From Cryptomeria japonica (Eukaryota > Streptophyta > Pinopsida > Cupressales > Cupressaceae): 64,000 nucleotides of DNA. The stretch is from contig NC_081407.1 in the NCBI RefSeq assembly GCF_030272615.1, forward strand, positions 137,708,897 through 137,772,896. Reading direction: 5' to 3'. The position numbers and the translations under genes were made by a program. This document shows positions 21,589 through 33,017 of this stretch, piece by piece (position 1 is the first letter of the stretch; each line of letters begins with the position of its first letter). The notes below the pieces were generated by a model, which was given only the letters and a program-made list of their open reading frames with translations, made no database searches and was not told where the DNA came from.

Positions 21589-22754
21589 CCTATAAATGCA
21601 ATAAACTAGTTTATAAGATGACAAGATTAGTAATAAGACTATCCTAGCATGCTATATTAGTCTATGATTAAGCTAAATGATAAGGAAAATACTCTAAACA
21701 TGCATATTTAGATTAATTCCTATTTAAAAAAGAGGCTAAATGATGAGCATAAAATGAGATATTTAAGCTTGCATAGATTTGAGTATAAGTGTGATGCTAA
21801 GGACTTGGATGATTAAAATGGAGGATGGAGAGCTCTATTTATAGCAAAAATAGGGCAATGAATGGCCAGGATTGAAAGAGGTAATCAAGGGTTGAGTTTG
21901 AAAGTTGGGAATCCATGTTCACAATTTTCACCAATGAAATGGTGACAATTGGCAACATAGGGTTGGTTGAGAGGAGATGTAAGAAGCATTAAATGCTTGA
22001 GAAGACCTCATGGTTATCTTAGGGGGTAAGGGTTATGGTTAAGTTAGGATTACCCATTGGATAAAGCTTTTACCCAGAGGATAAACTCTTGTGCAAAGGA
22101 TTAAGGATAACCATGGTCAAAGCAATAAATGCTTGATGAGACCCTTGGGTTACATGGAGGTTGAGTTTAGGGAAATTCTTTAATCATGCTAGAGGGTTGA
22201 GTTAACCATTAATGGTTTGGGAGACTTTCAAAGCTAAGTGGTTGAAGCCTTTAAGGGTTTTCAAAGACTTTGAGGGTTTGAGAAGTGACTTCCCCTTTCT
22301 TAGGGATGTGACAAAGTTTAGGAGATGGGTTAGGCTAATTTAGAAGTGATTAGAAGAGTCTAGAAGGGGTTAGGAATAGGGTTTAGGAAGCAAGTGGGAG
22401 GTGTAGGATTTTGCAAGTGGATGAAGGGATAATAGGATTTAATTGAATAAAATGAATTTAATTCAATTTGGTTGTAATTTGGGGAAATCAAATAAATTAG
22501 ATTTATTCAATTTAGGATAAACTATTTAATTAAATTTGAATTTAACTAAAAGTGGATAGAAGGGATTTAATTGAATAAAATGATTTATTCATTAAATGTC
22601 AAAAGAGGCCTAGTGAATTTAACTTAAATAAATTGAGTAATTTACTTAATTTAAATAGAGGACTGTGGGTGATTTAATTAAATTGGATTTAATTAAATAG
22701 ATAAATGAACATAAAATATTCATTTAGGAATATGGTCATTTTTATACGTCTACA
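21589..22754 (-). repeat. Right LTR of the composite element, truncated
   Basis: It starts at 22754 (minus strand, TGTAGACG) and is followed outward by the target copy GTATA. It is cut at about 21589, where the inverted copy begins. It keeps an intact minus-strand TATA box, CTATAAATAGAGC (about 21832-21843). Confidence 0.8.
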
Positions 22755-22759
22755 GTATA

Positions 22760-23192
22760 AATTATGTCTCATAATTACACTTTACTTAAGTTGACTTGGG
22801 ATAATGCATTCATAGTAGTTTGCATATGAGACACTTAGGGAAGTGTGCACATAGGGATGATGCATGTAGGAGAAATCCCACCTTTTGTGGTCTTATCTTG
22901 TTGTTACATTTCACCTTTGGTGGGTGATCCACCTCTTGTGAAATATTTTATTATTTCTCCTACCTTCCCTCACCTACCATCTTTTCTCATTGAGCCACAT
23001 GTCATCATTGTGTGCTCACATATCCATATGGCCTTGCCTTTATAAGCATGCTCATCTACATTGTATGTAATAATCCAGTTGATCTTATTTTTCTCTTGAT
23101 TAGAATACAATTAATTCTTATCAATCTATTTTTCTCTCTCTTGTGCTATTCATTGTGCTCTAGATCTTGGCTATATTTGACAAATTCTTACA
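22760..23192 (+). repeat. Copia 3' LTR, main part (first 10 bp lie at 9211-9220)
   Basis: It continues from TGTTGGTATA at 9211-9220 after removal of the composite element and one GTATA. Together they make 443 bp, matching the 442-bp 5' LTR. TATA box at about 23038-23044. It ends TTCTTACA at 23192, followed by AGAAT. Confidence 0.92.
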
Positions 23193-25388
23193 AGAATTGA
23201 TGATAGGATGTCTAACTAGTTAGATGTTGTGATGCACCTACTAAGTTGGGGAGTAAATTTGCTAAACTAAGAGGCAAACTCACTAATCCTAGACACGAAC
23301 TTGTTGAAGAAAATGACAAACCCGTGAGACAAAATAGAAAACTCGCAAGCCTAAAAGGCTAACCCACTATACTAAAAGGCTAACCCATTGAACTAGTGTA
23401 AGAAATCATTGAACCTAGTATCTAACTTGTTGAATGAAAAGGAAAACTCACTAATCCTATAGGAATACCATTGGACCTAGATGAATCTTGTCGAAAGAAG
23501 ATGCAAATCTGTTGGACAACAAAGCACTCCTTCTAGATGGACAAATAGTGATTACACTAAGTTGGTTCGCTACCCACTGAATGGCAACAAAATTGCCAGG
23601 CCTCAAAGCATTTTTGTTGGAAGACTACTAATTGGATTATACAAACCTATTGAAAGTCAGAGCACCCTCGCCAGATGATAGGGTGTACCTATTGGATGAC
23701 ATAGCAGATCCATTGACTAGACTTGACTCAATTTGTTTGACAAAATATGTTTTCTAAGATAAAAGCACAACAAACACAACAAACACTTAGTCCGACTTTT
23801 GGACGAAAAAGGGAGATGGCAATGAGGATCTCCTCAATGTGTATATTTCTACTATTCTTAACACAAGAAAGGCACACTAGGCACACTATTAAAATCTAGA
23901 GTCAATGGCTTAAATTGCAATGAGATTAGACCCACACTTGGTACCTTGCAAAAGAAGGACAAGTATCCCCCCCCAGGCCTGGAGACATAACCCAAATACT
24001 CTCTCCTTGAAAGCCATAATTAGGTTATATTTCAGGAATTTCTATGTCAACTCAATAAGATACAAATGGTGAGTATCTTGAAGGTGTGATCCACATCCCT
24101 TGCATTGAAAATATTGCAATCACTCAATCAAAAGAGTAAGCAACTACAACATGGTTTCTAGTCACAATTCAGGGACACCCAAGTACGTGCATTCAATGCT
24201 GAGACACTCAAGTCTCTAATCAACCTGACACGACCCATACACCCACATCCCGATTGAAACACGTCATTAGTGAATATAGGCACTTAAGCTTTGACTTTTA
24301 CCTTTGTCTTATTTATATAGTGACCCAAAGGAAAATACCACTTGAGGTCAACCCCTAGGGGGATAAAATGCCTAGGAAGGCCTCCTACTAAAATATTAAA
24401 AAAGTGGGGCATCATTGCATGTTTCTCTTACACCCTGCAAGGTCCGCAAAGGTGAGTGGAGAGGATAAACATGTGCAATAGTTAGGGTCCACCCAATAGA
24501 AATGTGCAAGAACACCAAACACGAAAAATTCTCATTCTTTATCTTAAGAAATTCGAAGTGTTCTTTGTGCTAGGAAATGACAAACACTCTCTATACTACA
24601 TCCGCGATCAAACGTTAGTAGCTTTAGGATTTTAGCTCCCTCTTTTCCACATTTTGGTCCTCCAATGACAAATATTAGAAGGTTTTGGAGGGGTCTTTGA
24701 TAGGTGAAAGCAACTGCATATAGACATGCTAAGTTGATCACAACAAAAATATATTAGTAGATTAGGTAAAAAAAAAGCCAAAATCAATTCTAGAAGTTAT
24801 CAAATTTGTCTATCCTACTAATCCTAAGAAATCTCGTCGATGCACAAAGCGCTTCTGCTAGTGCATAGAGTGGTCCCGCTAAATAGTATTTTTGACCCGC
24901 TAGACCTTAAGACGTGCCCAAACTAACAAACCCACCAAATGATAAGCTATCTCACTAATTATTTCTGCTAACCTACTAATCTAATAGTCAATCCTGCCAT
25001 CCCTCAAAGTGATCCTACTAAACAGAATACAATCCCACCAAACTTAAAAATAGACCTACTAGATGATTAAATGCAATAAAAAATTTACCTTAATTCATAG
25101 ATCCGCTGGAAATATTTGTAGGAGGCTATTATATGTAAGGGTTATTCCATTGGATGTTAGGCACATACCTGCCAGTCTATAGAGGTTACCCACTAGTGCA
25201 CATAGCGATTCCATTGGGTGGGAAATTGATGCCTCTAAAGTTTGCATAGTGAACCCATCGAACTGGGAGCATACTTGCCAAAGCTTTGGAAGATCCATTA
25301 GACCACGACCTATAAGCTACTAAGTGATAAAAAACACAAGAAGGATTAATTTGAACCCATGATGTGGGTCCCCCTAGGCATGGAAAAA
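23193..25388. other. Non-coding stretch with dispersed ACTAA/GCTAA words; no gene seen
   Basis: From 23215 to 23700 and again from 24830 to 25080 the plus strand is full of short phrases such as CCCACTAT, CTCACTAATCCTA, CCCGCTAAAT and CCTACTAAAC, spaced 15-40 bp apart. These look like decayed relatives of the GCGCTAA arrays at 16.5 and 19.5 kb. Open frames of 60-75 codons are short and without motifs. The stretch is probably the interior of the older LTR element that begins on the right at 26198. Confidence 0.45.
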
Positions 25389-26198
25389 TGTGTGTGATGA
25401 AATTTGTGCTCAATATGTTAATGATTTAACAATAAAACCAAACAAAACACAAAAATTAAACAAACACTCAAGATAAGGAAAAATAGGTCAAAAGAGCATA
25501 TACAAACTATATCAAACCCCTTGTTGAGTAGATTTTCCCATGATATTTGATTTGGATGTGTGTTCACTCAAGATTTCATTAGAATAATGATGCTCAAATA
25601 GAAAATGAGTAAGAGAGAGATTGAGAGAGAGAGAAGAAGAGGAAGAGATAGAAGAAGATGGAAGAAGAAGAATAAAAATGGCTAAGGGTTAGATTTATAG
25701 GATTTTGGATGAGATGGGATGAATGGTCAAGATTGAAAGATTAAGATCTAGGTTTTAGGATGGAGGATAGGAATAAAAGAATTAAAAATTCCTTTTTGGT
25801 ATTTAAGGGGACAAGCCCAAATGCTTGTGTAAGAAGTCCATGTGTTTGATGTGATGGGAGGAGTTGACTTCACCTAATCAAGGATTAAGTGTGTATATGC
25901 TTAATGGAGTAGGTTAGGTGGAGATTATGATTAAGATTAGGATGCAAGTGGGAAGGTTTGCCGGAGAATGCAAGTGGATGAGGGAAAATATGATTTTTGA
26001 ATAAATTTTAACTCAAAATTGGAGGAAAGGGGTGATGGGGATTTAATTAAATAAACATAATGTTTTATTTAATGAAATAGATGAATAAGTAAAGATATAG
26101 ATGAAATAGGTAAATTAAATAAATTAATTCACCTAAAAGGATAGAGGAATAAATGGATAAATTTGATCAAATGGTAATGATCAAATTTAGATGTCTAC
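25389..26198 (-). repeat. LTR-like sequence, minus orientation, related to the composite LTRs
   Basis: On the minus strand it starts TGTAGACATCTAAATTTGATC-like at 26198. It shares the TTTAATTAAAT-rich U3 and the AATGGTCAAGATTG and GCAAGTGG words with the other two LTR types. It has a TATA box (CCTATAAATC, about 25697-25706). A GAGA-rich patch lies at 25608-25680. No polypurine tract lies to its right, so it is likely a 5' LTR with its interior to the left. The left border is approximate (near TGTGTGATGA). Confidence 0.5.
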
Positions 26199-28140
26199 AA
26201 ATAGTATTATGTTTTTATTTGAATTAAATTAATTATTATTTTCTTTTCTAGAAAACAGTAAATTATGTAGGAGTAATTGATGAATAAGTAGGAGTTGACG
26301 AGGTCGAAGTTCCATCAAAATAATTAATGCTTTGATCGTAATTATGCAAGGTTGTTATGAGGAAATGATGCATATCTCATTGATACAATTTTATCTTGGA
26401 TAAGAGTGAAGGTTTCCTCTAAAAAACCTTTGTACATCTTAATTGAGGATTGCATATGACATCTGTAAGGATAGTGATTGGTATTGAAAGCTAAAATCTA
26501 TTACTCTTTTATTGGCATCTTGTTTGTTGTGCACAAATGTAGTGAGTGTAACTTAAGAGCCTATGTTTACTTGGAAATGTTGAAGATATTGATTTTATAC
26601 TTGGTTTGAAGAAAAAAAATTGATTAATAGATAGAAAAAAAACTAGTCCAATGTAGTCTCTTTTAATGACTATGAAAATAGCTTTGCTAGCAAATTATCC
26701 TAGAAAATGAAATCACTATAAAAAATGGTAAATGTGGATACAAACATTTTTGGAGTTCCTTTTCCATTGTTCTTTTCAAAATCTAGTGTCTCAAAACTAA
26801 AAGAGGTGTGGATATTAAGTGATAATGGTCTATGGTGTTAATATGATATTATAAGATGTTGGGAGGTGGTGGATAAGGAAGCAATATATTGTTCCAAGTT
26901 GCCTATATGTTGCATTAATTATTTTATCTTCATATTTATACTATGTAATGGTGCAATAGAGGTGACAGTGGTTGTAAATCTTGAAGGCAATGGCTATTCT
27001 TGAAAGGGGTTGCAAAAGAAATTATAAATTACAAAGAATGGCAATGGAAAAGGTTGAGATGTAGTAATATTATAAATGGACGAGGTTGCACTAAATCTTA
27101 GAAGAGATAACAAACGAGTTACCAATACGAAATAGTGAAGTGTCACATATGTGTATATAGTTGATATGAATGATGTGAGAGTCCTAGGTCTACATATGTG
27201 TATATATAGTTAATGATGTGAGAGTCCTCGGTCTACTCACGAGTAGTCATTGATTTGAAAACATCACTATTAACAATTAGGACTAGGCCACACAAGAAAT
27301 CAAGTCCCTCAATATGATGACATAACATAGTTCTCCACGACATAGTACAAGATAGCTAGTATTATATACACTTTCATCATCATCAATAGGGGCTGGGGCG
27401 CCTATAGATAGTAGGGCATGGCGTCTCACAGGCAGAAGGGAAGGAGGGATCTGATCCAACAGCGGGAATTTTGCATGGGGGATCTCACAGAGGTAGGTAG
27501 GGCTCATTGGCCCTAACTATCTATAGTGGGGGGATCCGTGGTTTATTGGGAATGGGATTCTTCATTCCTTTCCAACGATTCATTTCCTGTTTATTAAGTT
27601 GGCATTCCTCAATGTGTACTATAGTGTGGAGGGAAGCTTCATGCTTGAACGCTCTCTTAATGTCACGATATGTCACCTTTATATCGATTTAACACTGTGT
27701 GAACTATGACACCCAATGATTTAGAAAGGAGAGAAAAATATGACACCCAAAGAGGAATCAGATCATGTCATTCTGGCTCATCAGATCAGATCAAATCATG
27801 ACACCCTGGTCGCGAAGAGTTATCTTTATCTTGTGAATTGTCAATCGCAGATTCCTATTAGAATAGTAAAAATGTTGTATCCTGCTGGACTGTATATTGC
27901 CATTTTTACACTGTGTGAACTATTGTTACGTCAGCTATTCTATTGTAGGGCAGAATATACAGTCCATTGACAGTTTTGTCTCCTGCAAATACTGTCAGTT
28001 GAGGATGTTGACGAGGAAACCAAAAAGATATTGAACAGTTCGCTTTAAAAGTTCTAATCATGTACATAATCCGCATGCAATGGAGCCATTTTTGTTTGAA
28101 CTTTTCTTTCTGTACAAACAAAACAAAACAAATAAATGAC
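26199..28140. other. A+T-rich spacer; no gene supported
   Basis: Only short frames. At 27146-27237 a block of about 45 bp is present twice (CACATATGTGTATATAGTT ... GATGTGAGAGTCCT). At 27390-27560 base composition is richer in G, with no coding sign. The small frames at 27507 and 27740 show no motif. Confidence 0.5.
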
Positions 28141-28905
28141 TGCAGCTTTTCAAACTCTTGTTTTAGTTGGGTTAGATCGGATGGTTGAGTTGTTGAATAA
28201 CATGTGGTGATTGCAGTTTTAAATTGGGACATCAAAATTATAAGAACTTTTCAAACTGGAGTTTTATTTGGGTTAGATTTGTTGTTTTAGTTGGATCAAA
28301 TTTGTTGGTTGAGCTCTTGAAAAACATGAATGATGATTGTAGGTTCGAATTCGGAATGAAGAGACATTTGAGACACGACAACAAAATTACAAGATCAATC
28401 TTGATGATTGTTGAGTCTATGTGTTTAAAAAATAAATATTTTATTTGTTGTGATACAACTGGTGTTATCTCTAAGAATTTTGTTTTTACTAAGTAAAAGA
28501 AGATTGTAGGAAGGGGGGGTGGTAGCGGGGAGTGAAGGAAATGATTGCAGCATTTCAAACTGTTGTTTCAGCTGGATTAGATCGGATAGTTGGATTGTTT
28601 GAAAAACATGGATGATGGTTGAAGGTCCTAATCCGAAATGAAGAGGCATTTGAACCACTAATTATAAGAACTTTTCAAACCGTTTTTTAGTTGGATTTGA
28701 TTTGTTGTTTTAGATGGGTCAGATTTGTTGGTTGAGCCGTTGGAAAACATGGATGGTGATTGCAGGTTCAAATTATCAATGAAGAGACATTTGAGACATG
28801 ATCATATAATTATAAGATCAATGTTGATGATTCTTAAGTCTATGTGTTAAAAATAAATAAATATTTTATTTGTTATGATATGACTATTATTATCTTCAAG
28901 AATTT
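28141..28905 (+). repeat. Direct duplication, about 245-bp copies 430 bp apart, plus partial copies
   Basis: 28232-28480 and 28662-28905 align along their length: ATAAGAACTTTTCAAAC, TTGTTGGTTGAGC, GAAGAGACATTTGAGACA, AAGTCTATGTGTT, AATATTTTATTTGTT. Shorter related copies lie at 28145-28215 and 28548-28640. No coding role was found. Confidence 0.75.
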
Positions 28906-31200
28906 TTCGAAAATTGTATCAGATCAAAATTATTAACTAAAATTGATAACCAAATAGACATGAGTTGAGCTTGAGATAATAATAGAGAAGGGAAACTATT
29001 TGTCTTTTCAAAACAAAATTATATGCTAAAAAAGTACTGTTTATTAGCTAACTAAATCTAAATAATTTGCTTAATATACATGGGAAGAAAAGAGTATTCA
29101 CTATTTTTAGTTTTTTTTAATGACACATTTATGTAGTTTCCTCCTCTTTCTTTAGATTAAAAGGTATGGCAATTTAATGAATTTAATGGAGAAGTTTAGA
29201 CTATAAATTAATAAGTGGGTGTTCTTGAATACATACTATTTAAATATATACTAGCAATTGCACCTTGGTGTGCAATAGGTATGCCGAACAAGTGTGGAAA
29301 GTCAATTAGGGAAAAATGGTCTATTTATTGTATACATTTATGCAACACATCACGTTAATTGGTAGATCATTTAACAAATCATGTTTTGCCAAAAATGTAT
29401 CAATGGAGAAGTGGTAGTTTGAAATCAACTATGTATCCTTTGATAGGGTTTTGAAAAATGAGAAAGATAATAAAACTCCATTACCAACAGGCTCATGGTA
29501 TGTTTGAAATAGAGAGAGAATATAATATATGCAAGGATTTTTAGGACCAATTTTATACATGTTAAATGTTTCATTTGGTTGAGAGTTTCCAACGACTTTT
29601 ACAAGTCCATTTTGTGCATATTTTACGACCATAAAAAGTCATTTCAAGACATCTATAGGACATTCTACTCAACAATTTTCTCCTACACACTGTGATTGCT
29701 TTAACTAAAATAAAAATTATTTATCTATTTACAAAATAATATTAAATTAATCTTTAAATTATGATGTAATATTAAATAAAACATCAATGATATGTATTAT
29801 CAATGCAGAGGCCTCTATATTATCAAAATATTTAATTGCATAATTACAACAATTTTACACAAAATTACACATAATTAAGAATTCACTTTATTGAATAACC
29901 CATTATGTTCAATATACCAAAAATTAGTTACATAATGTTACAACTCAACACAATGTTTGATTACACAGGCCAAGAGATTGACTAAACATAATGAAAATTA
30001 CTTATGCTACAAAAGACCATAAAGTCAAATATAATGAATTATATAAAACAAAGTTGAATATCATCCTAATAGGGACTCCCAACATCTATCTCCCACACTT
30101 AAATCATGGGTTAGAACACTGCTAGAGCACTTTATAGCCCAACTGCAAAGCATTTACACTTCCTCGGAGTTCTTCTTGATACAAAGAACTGCCGACCTTG
30201 CACAAAGAAGTCTAGCGACTTGAAACTGGCAGGGGATGGAATTTGGTGCAACTTAGTGTATCTAATATCAACACTAAGATATGGAAGAGAGTGAAAATAT
30301 AATGATTCTCTTAGCAAGCATATACTTAAAAATCAATAGAAATTTGACCAAAGATCTTTCAAGGATGACTATCGGCAGATGAGTTAAAGCGGAGACTTAA
30401 ACCTCTCTGGAAACTCACCCTTCTCTTTTAACCCATATTCAGAACCCATCCAATACACACATAATACACATTGAAGACACACAATGAATATAAAAGCTCA
30501 AAAAATTATACATGAGCATACAACAAAATACAAGCACAGTTTATAGTCACTATTCATTGTGACAACAATAATTTCATAGAGGGGAAACGTATGCTATTAT
30601 AGCGAAGAATAATTATACCACATTTCAAATTCTAAAGAAACAAATAATTATATCAACATCATCTACATATAGGTGACCTACATGTTGGTGATTTCTCTCT
30701 TTAATATTATACATTGTTATTAATCTAGCTTGCAAAGGGGGTTGACCTAGGACAAAATGATTGTCTATTGAGTGAACAATCTCCCAAAAGGTGTCCCTAA
30801 ACACTGTCTTGACAAGTTTAGCTAGGGGAAACAAAGGCAAGCAAGTTTTCTAAATCCCATTTTGTTAGAATGCTTTTGTATTACCTAAATCAACACTAGA
30901 TTAAATTTGTGTTAAACTTATGATCAATCATCCAAACACTTAGGACTAAACCACAAGAAATTTTAAGACTATATAGACTCTGACACATTTATTGGACTAA
31001 GGGCATTGATTTCTAAATAAAGGGGAATGGATTCAATATGACATCAACTATATTTTTATATCATCAATTATAAAGTTAAATGTCTCAATTATCTTATTTA
31101 ATTTTTAAATGTTTAATGTAATTATTAACCTAATGCTAAATTAATCTAAATTAGTTTATTCCTACCAATTAAATTTATTTACTTAGTGCAAATTTTTTGT
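28906..31200. other. A+T-rich spacer; no gene supported
   Basis: The minus-strand frame at 30132-30317 (VQGRQFFVSRRTPRKCKCF) and that at 30625-30840 (HLYVDDVDIII) are short and isolated. The second carries a YVDD tetrapeptide but lacks other reverse transcriptase motifs around it. Nothing else stands out. Confidence 0.5.
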
Positions 31201-31445
31201 TTACAATCCCATATCGTCATTTTATCTTGTTCAACTATTATTTGAGAGAGAGATGTGTAAATGTTTTTAATAAAATCCTAGGTTTTCAAACTTTATCTTG
31301 CTCAACCATTAAGTCATAGAGAGGGAGGGAGAGGTGTTAATGTGTTTATTACAATCCTAGATCATCATTTTATCTTGTTTAACAATTGAGACACACATGT
31401 ACATATTTTTTACAATTCTAGATCATCATTTTATCTATGTGTATG
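31201..31445 (+). repeat. Tandem repeat, about 73-bp unit, about 3.5 copies
   Basis: ATTTTATCTTGTTCAAC and variants recur near 31213, 31288, 31361 and 31422. Each is followed by GAGAGAGAG or a similar word and by ACAATCCTAGATCATC. The copies are strongly diverged. Confidence 0.7.
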
Positions 31446-32015
31446 TGTGCGTGAGAGATGATTTTGAAAAAGAGTTTAAATTTGATGGATGGCTTTGTCT
31501 ATCAAACAACTTTATAATTGATATATTTTTGCTCTGAACGAATCTTTTATAATCTACTACATGAAACTACGTTGTACTCTATGCAAGAAGCACCTAACTA
31601 TTCTACAAAAAGACATACATATCCTGTTCCTGCAGGATTCTTTAAGTACAAATTCTTTAACATTACTGAGGACCAGATTAATCCGTATAGCTCGGCAATT
31701 CAGAATAAATTTTAGTTGGTATTTTTTTTTTGGGGTAAGATAAGATGTGCAAGTTGGGAAAGAGCAGAGTTTGCAGGGAAATTGCAGAGTTGCAGACTCT
31801 CAGCACACACTACAAATTAAACATGGGGAGCAGCCTTTTCCCCTCAAATAATCTTAGCCTTCCTTTTTTCACAACTCACCAGCCAGCTTAATTGGAAAGC
31901 GCGCCTTTCCAAGTTTAGAACAACCCTGCAACTGGTGAAATGTCATTGCATGAATCGACTATTACAGACCCAGAAATAAAGCAGTAAAAACTGCCCGGAA
32001 TGGCTTAAATTTCCT
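31446..32015. other. No gene seen
   Basis: Short frames at 31518-31743 without motifs. The 31750-31960 part has more normal base composition than the spacer around it and leads into a possible promoter. Confidence 0.4.
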
Positions 32016-32138
32016 GTCAAAAATAGTGTGCACGTAGAGTATATAAGCTTTTAATGAGTATGGTCAATTCATAACCAAACCGTTCATACTATCTTCTGTT
32101 GGCCCCATTCTTATCATGGACTTCAACTCCTCCACCAG
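32016..32138 (+). promoter_or_regulatory. Possible plant promoter with a short first exon
   Basis: GTGTGCACGTAG (about 32026-32037) is followed by TATATAAG (32040-32047). About 70 bp further on comes ATG at 32116, opening MDFNSST and meeting a good splice donor CACCAG|GTGAAC at 32138/32139. The arrangement is that of a plant promoter with a short first coding exon. No second exon can be recognised downstream, where SINE-like pieces and a retrotransposon follow, so it may be a decapitated gene or chance. Confidence 0.25.
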
Positions 32139-32284
32139 GTGAACACTGCGAATGCATATAAATTGAAATGATTTTTGAAACAAGGAGTATTCTGCATTCT
32201 TTAACAGTGTGTAAATAGACAAGTGCAGATATTGTTACGATTTAACGTGAATAAGAAAAGAGAGTGTTAGTTCTCTGCCCATAT

Positions 32285-32474
32285 TTTAATTGTAGTTCAT
32301 TAAAGCATTATGAATGTAAGGTCATAAGTTCGAATTTCATAGACATAAAATATTTATGTCTCGTTTGTAATACAGTGAGGTGCCTCCTACAAGGAATATG
32401 TGGTAGTCCCATATTACTATAAGCCATTTATAGACCCATATACAGACTGCCCAGTATAATGGACTATAAAAAAA
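32285..32474 (+). mobile_element. SINE-like fragment
   Basis: AAGGTCATAAGTTCGAATTT (32319-32338) is a good tRNA-type box B. TTGTAGTTCATTAAAGC about 35 bp before it could be a decayed box A. The unit ends in TATAAAAAAAT. It is more diverged than the SINE at 57994-58122. Confidence 0.4.
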
Positions 32475-32542
32475 TCTTTAGTTTCTTTCTAAGGGAATCT
32501 CTTACACTTACTGAATATTCTGAAAATAAAAATTTATTTGTG

Positions 32543-32695
32543 AACGGAATAACTTTAAGAGAATCACTTTTATTTTTGTTTTTTAGTTTAGATACCCAGT
32601 GATTTGTTTTCGGGAAAAAAATTTATTTGTGAAAGGAATAACTTTAAGAGAATCACTTTAATTTTTGTTTTATTGTTTAGATACCCAGCGATTTG
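32543..32695 (+). repeat. Tandem duplication, about 76-bp unit
   Basis: TTTATTTGTGAACGGAATAA and its copy TTTATTTGTGAAAGGAATAA each continue through CTTTAAGAGAATCACTTT to AGATACCCAG and GATTTGTTTT. Confidence 0.85.
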
Positions 32696-32711
32696 TTTTT
32701 GGGTCTACATA

Positions 32712-32908
32712 TGACTAACAATACGTGAGATTCTTTGTACTTCCAGATCTGTTTTGGCTTACAATACCTAACTGTGCTTCAATATCAGGTGTACATACCC
32801 TACCCTTTGCAAGATTTGAACTTGTGACCTCTCTTTCTTTCAAGTGTATAAATTGGAACTTTATTAAGGCCACACTTACTAATTGGGCTAAACCATTAGA
32901 ATTTGAGT
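32712..32908 (-). mobile_element. tRNA-derived SINE, minus strand
   Basis: The minus strand reads TGGTTTAGCCCAATTAGTAAG (box A region), GAGGTCACAAGTTCAAATC (box B) and GGGTAGGGTATGTACACCT. The last two strings are shared with the SINE at 57994-58122, so both are one family. The 3' border is approximate. Confidence 0.6.
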
Positions 32909-33017
32909 TTGAAAATTTCAAAAATTGAAATAAATTGATGGTCAGTAGGACATGAGTCTTAATTGGTTTCTCAAGGTTGTAAAATGTTTTTGGGAAGAGC
33001 TTTGATAAAGATATTAG

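Larger units (their letters stand above)
9221..22754 (-). mobile_element. Composite LTR element with unequal terminal LTRs, inserted in the Copia 3' LTR
   Basis: Both ends are proper LTR ends (TGTATG on the left, TCTACA on the right) and the 5-bp target duplication GTATA flanks them (9216-9220 and 22755-22759). It therefore looks like one clean 13.5-kb insertion. Yet the left LTR (1461 bp) and the right LTR (21589-22754) are clearly different members of one family. A third LTR copy in the opposite orientation (20234-21588) is nearly identical to the right one. Polypurine tracts face outward at both sides of the interior (10682-10698 minus, 20217-20233 plus), so two 3' halves are joined. The interior holds a PMD pseudogene and many tandem repeats. 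No gag, RT or integrase is visible, so it is non-autonomous. The family is probably Gypsy-related, but nothing proves that here. Confidence 0.75.
20234..22754. repeat. Inverted repeat of two LTR copies, arms about 1.17 kb, loop about 185 bp
   Basis: The left arm is 20234-21404 and the right arm 21589-22754. Both outer ends read TGTAGACGTATAAAAATGAC on opposite strands. In the outer 340 bp I count about five differences, so the arms are roughly 98-99% identical there. At the inner end TGCATTTATAGG meets CCTATAAATGCA. The loop (21405-21588) continues the left LTR and is not duplicated. A transcript across this block could fold into a very long hairpin. Confidence 0.9.
758..23192 (+). mobile_element. 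Non-autonomous Copia LTR retrotransposon carrying two nested insertions
   Basis: The 5' LTR starts TGTTGG and ends TTACA, followed directly by a tRNA-Met type primer-binding site. The 3' LTR (9211-9220 plus 22760-23192) is a close copy. The flanks ACAAT (753-757) and AGAAT (23193-23197) match at four of five bases and are taken as the target duplication. Without the two insertions the element is about 5.2 kb. The interior has a 1.9-kb leader, gag, a protease motif, a short stretch typical of the region after Copia protease, and then an ORF of unknown nature. Integrase, reverse transcriptase and RNase H are not seen, so it would have needed proteins from a related element. The Copia assignment rests on the PBS, the gag N-terminus and the gene order. 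Confidence 0.9.

Noticed and set aside
27283-27692. Host gene exons near 27.3-27.7 kb, suggested by higher G+C
   Set aside because: Frames are short, splice sites do not line up and no peptide is recognisable.
30625-30840. YVDD tetrapeptide as a reverse transcriptase
   Set aside because: None of the other RT motifs lie around it, the frame is only 71 codons and the neighbours are spacer.
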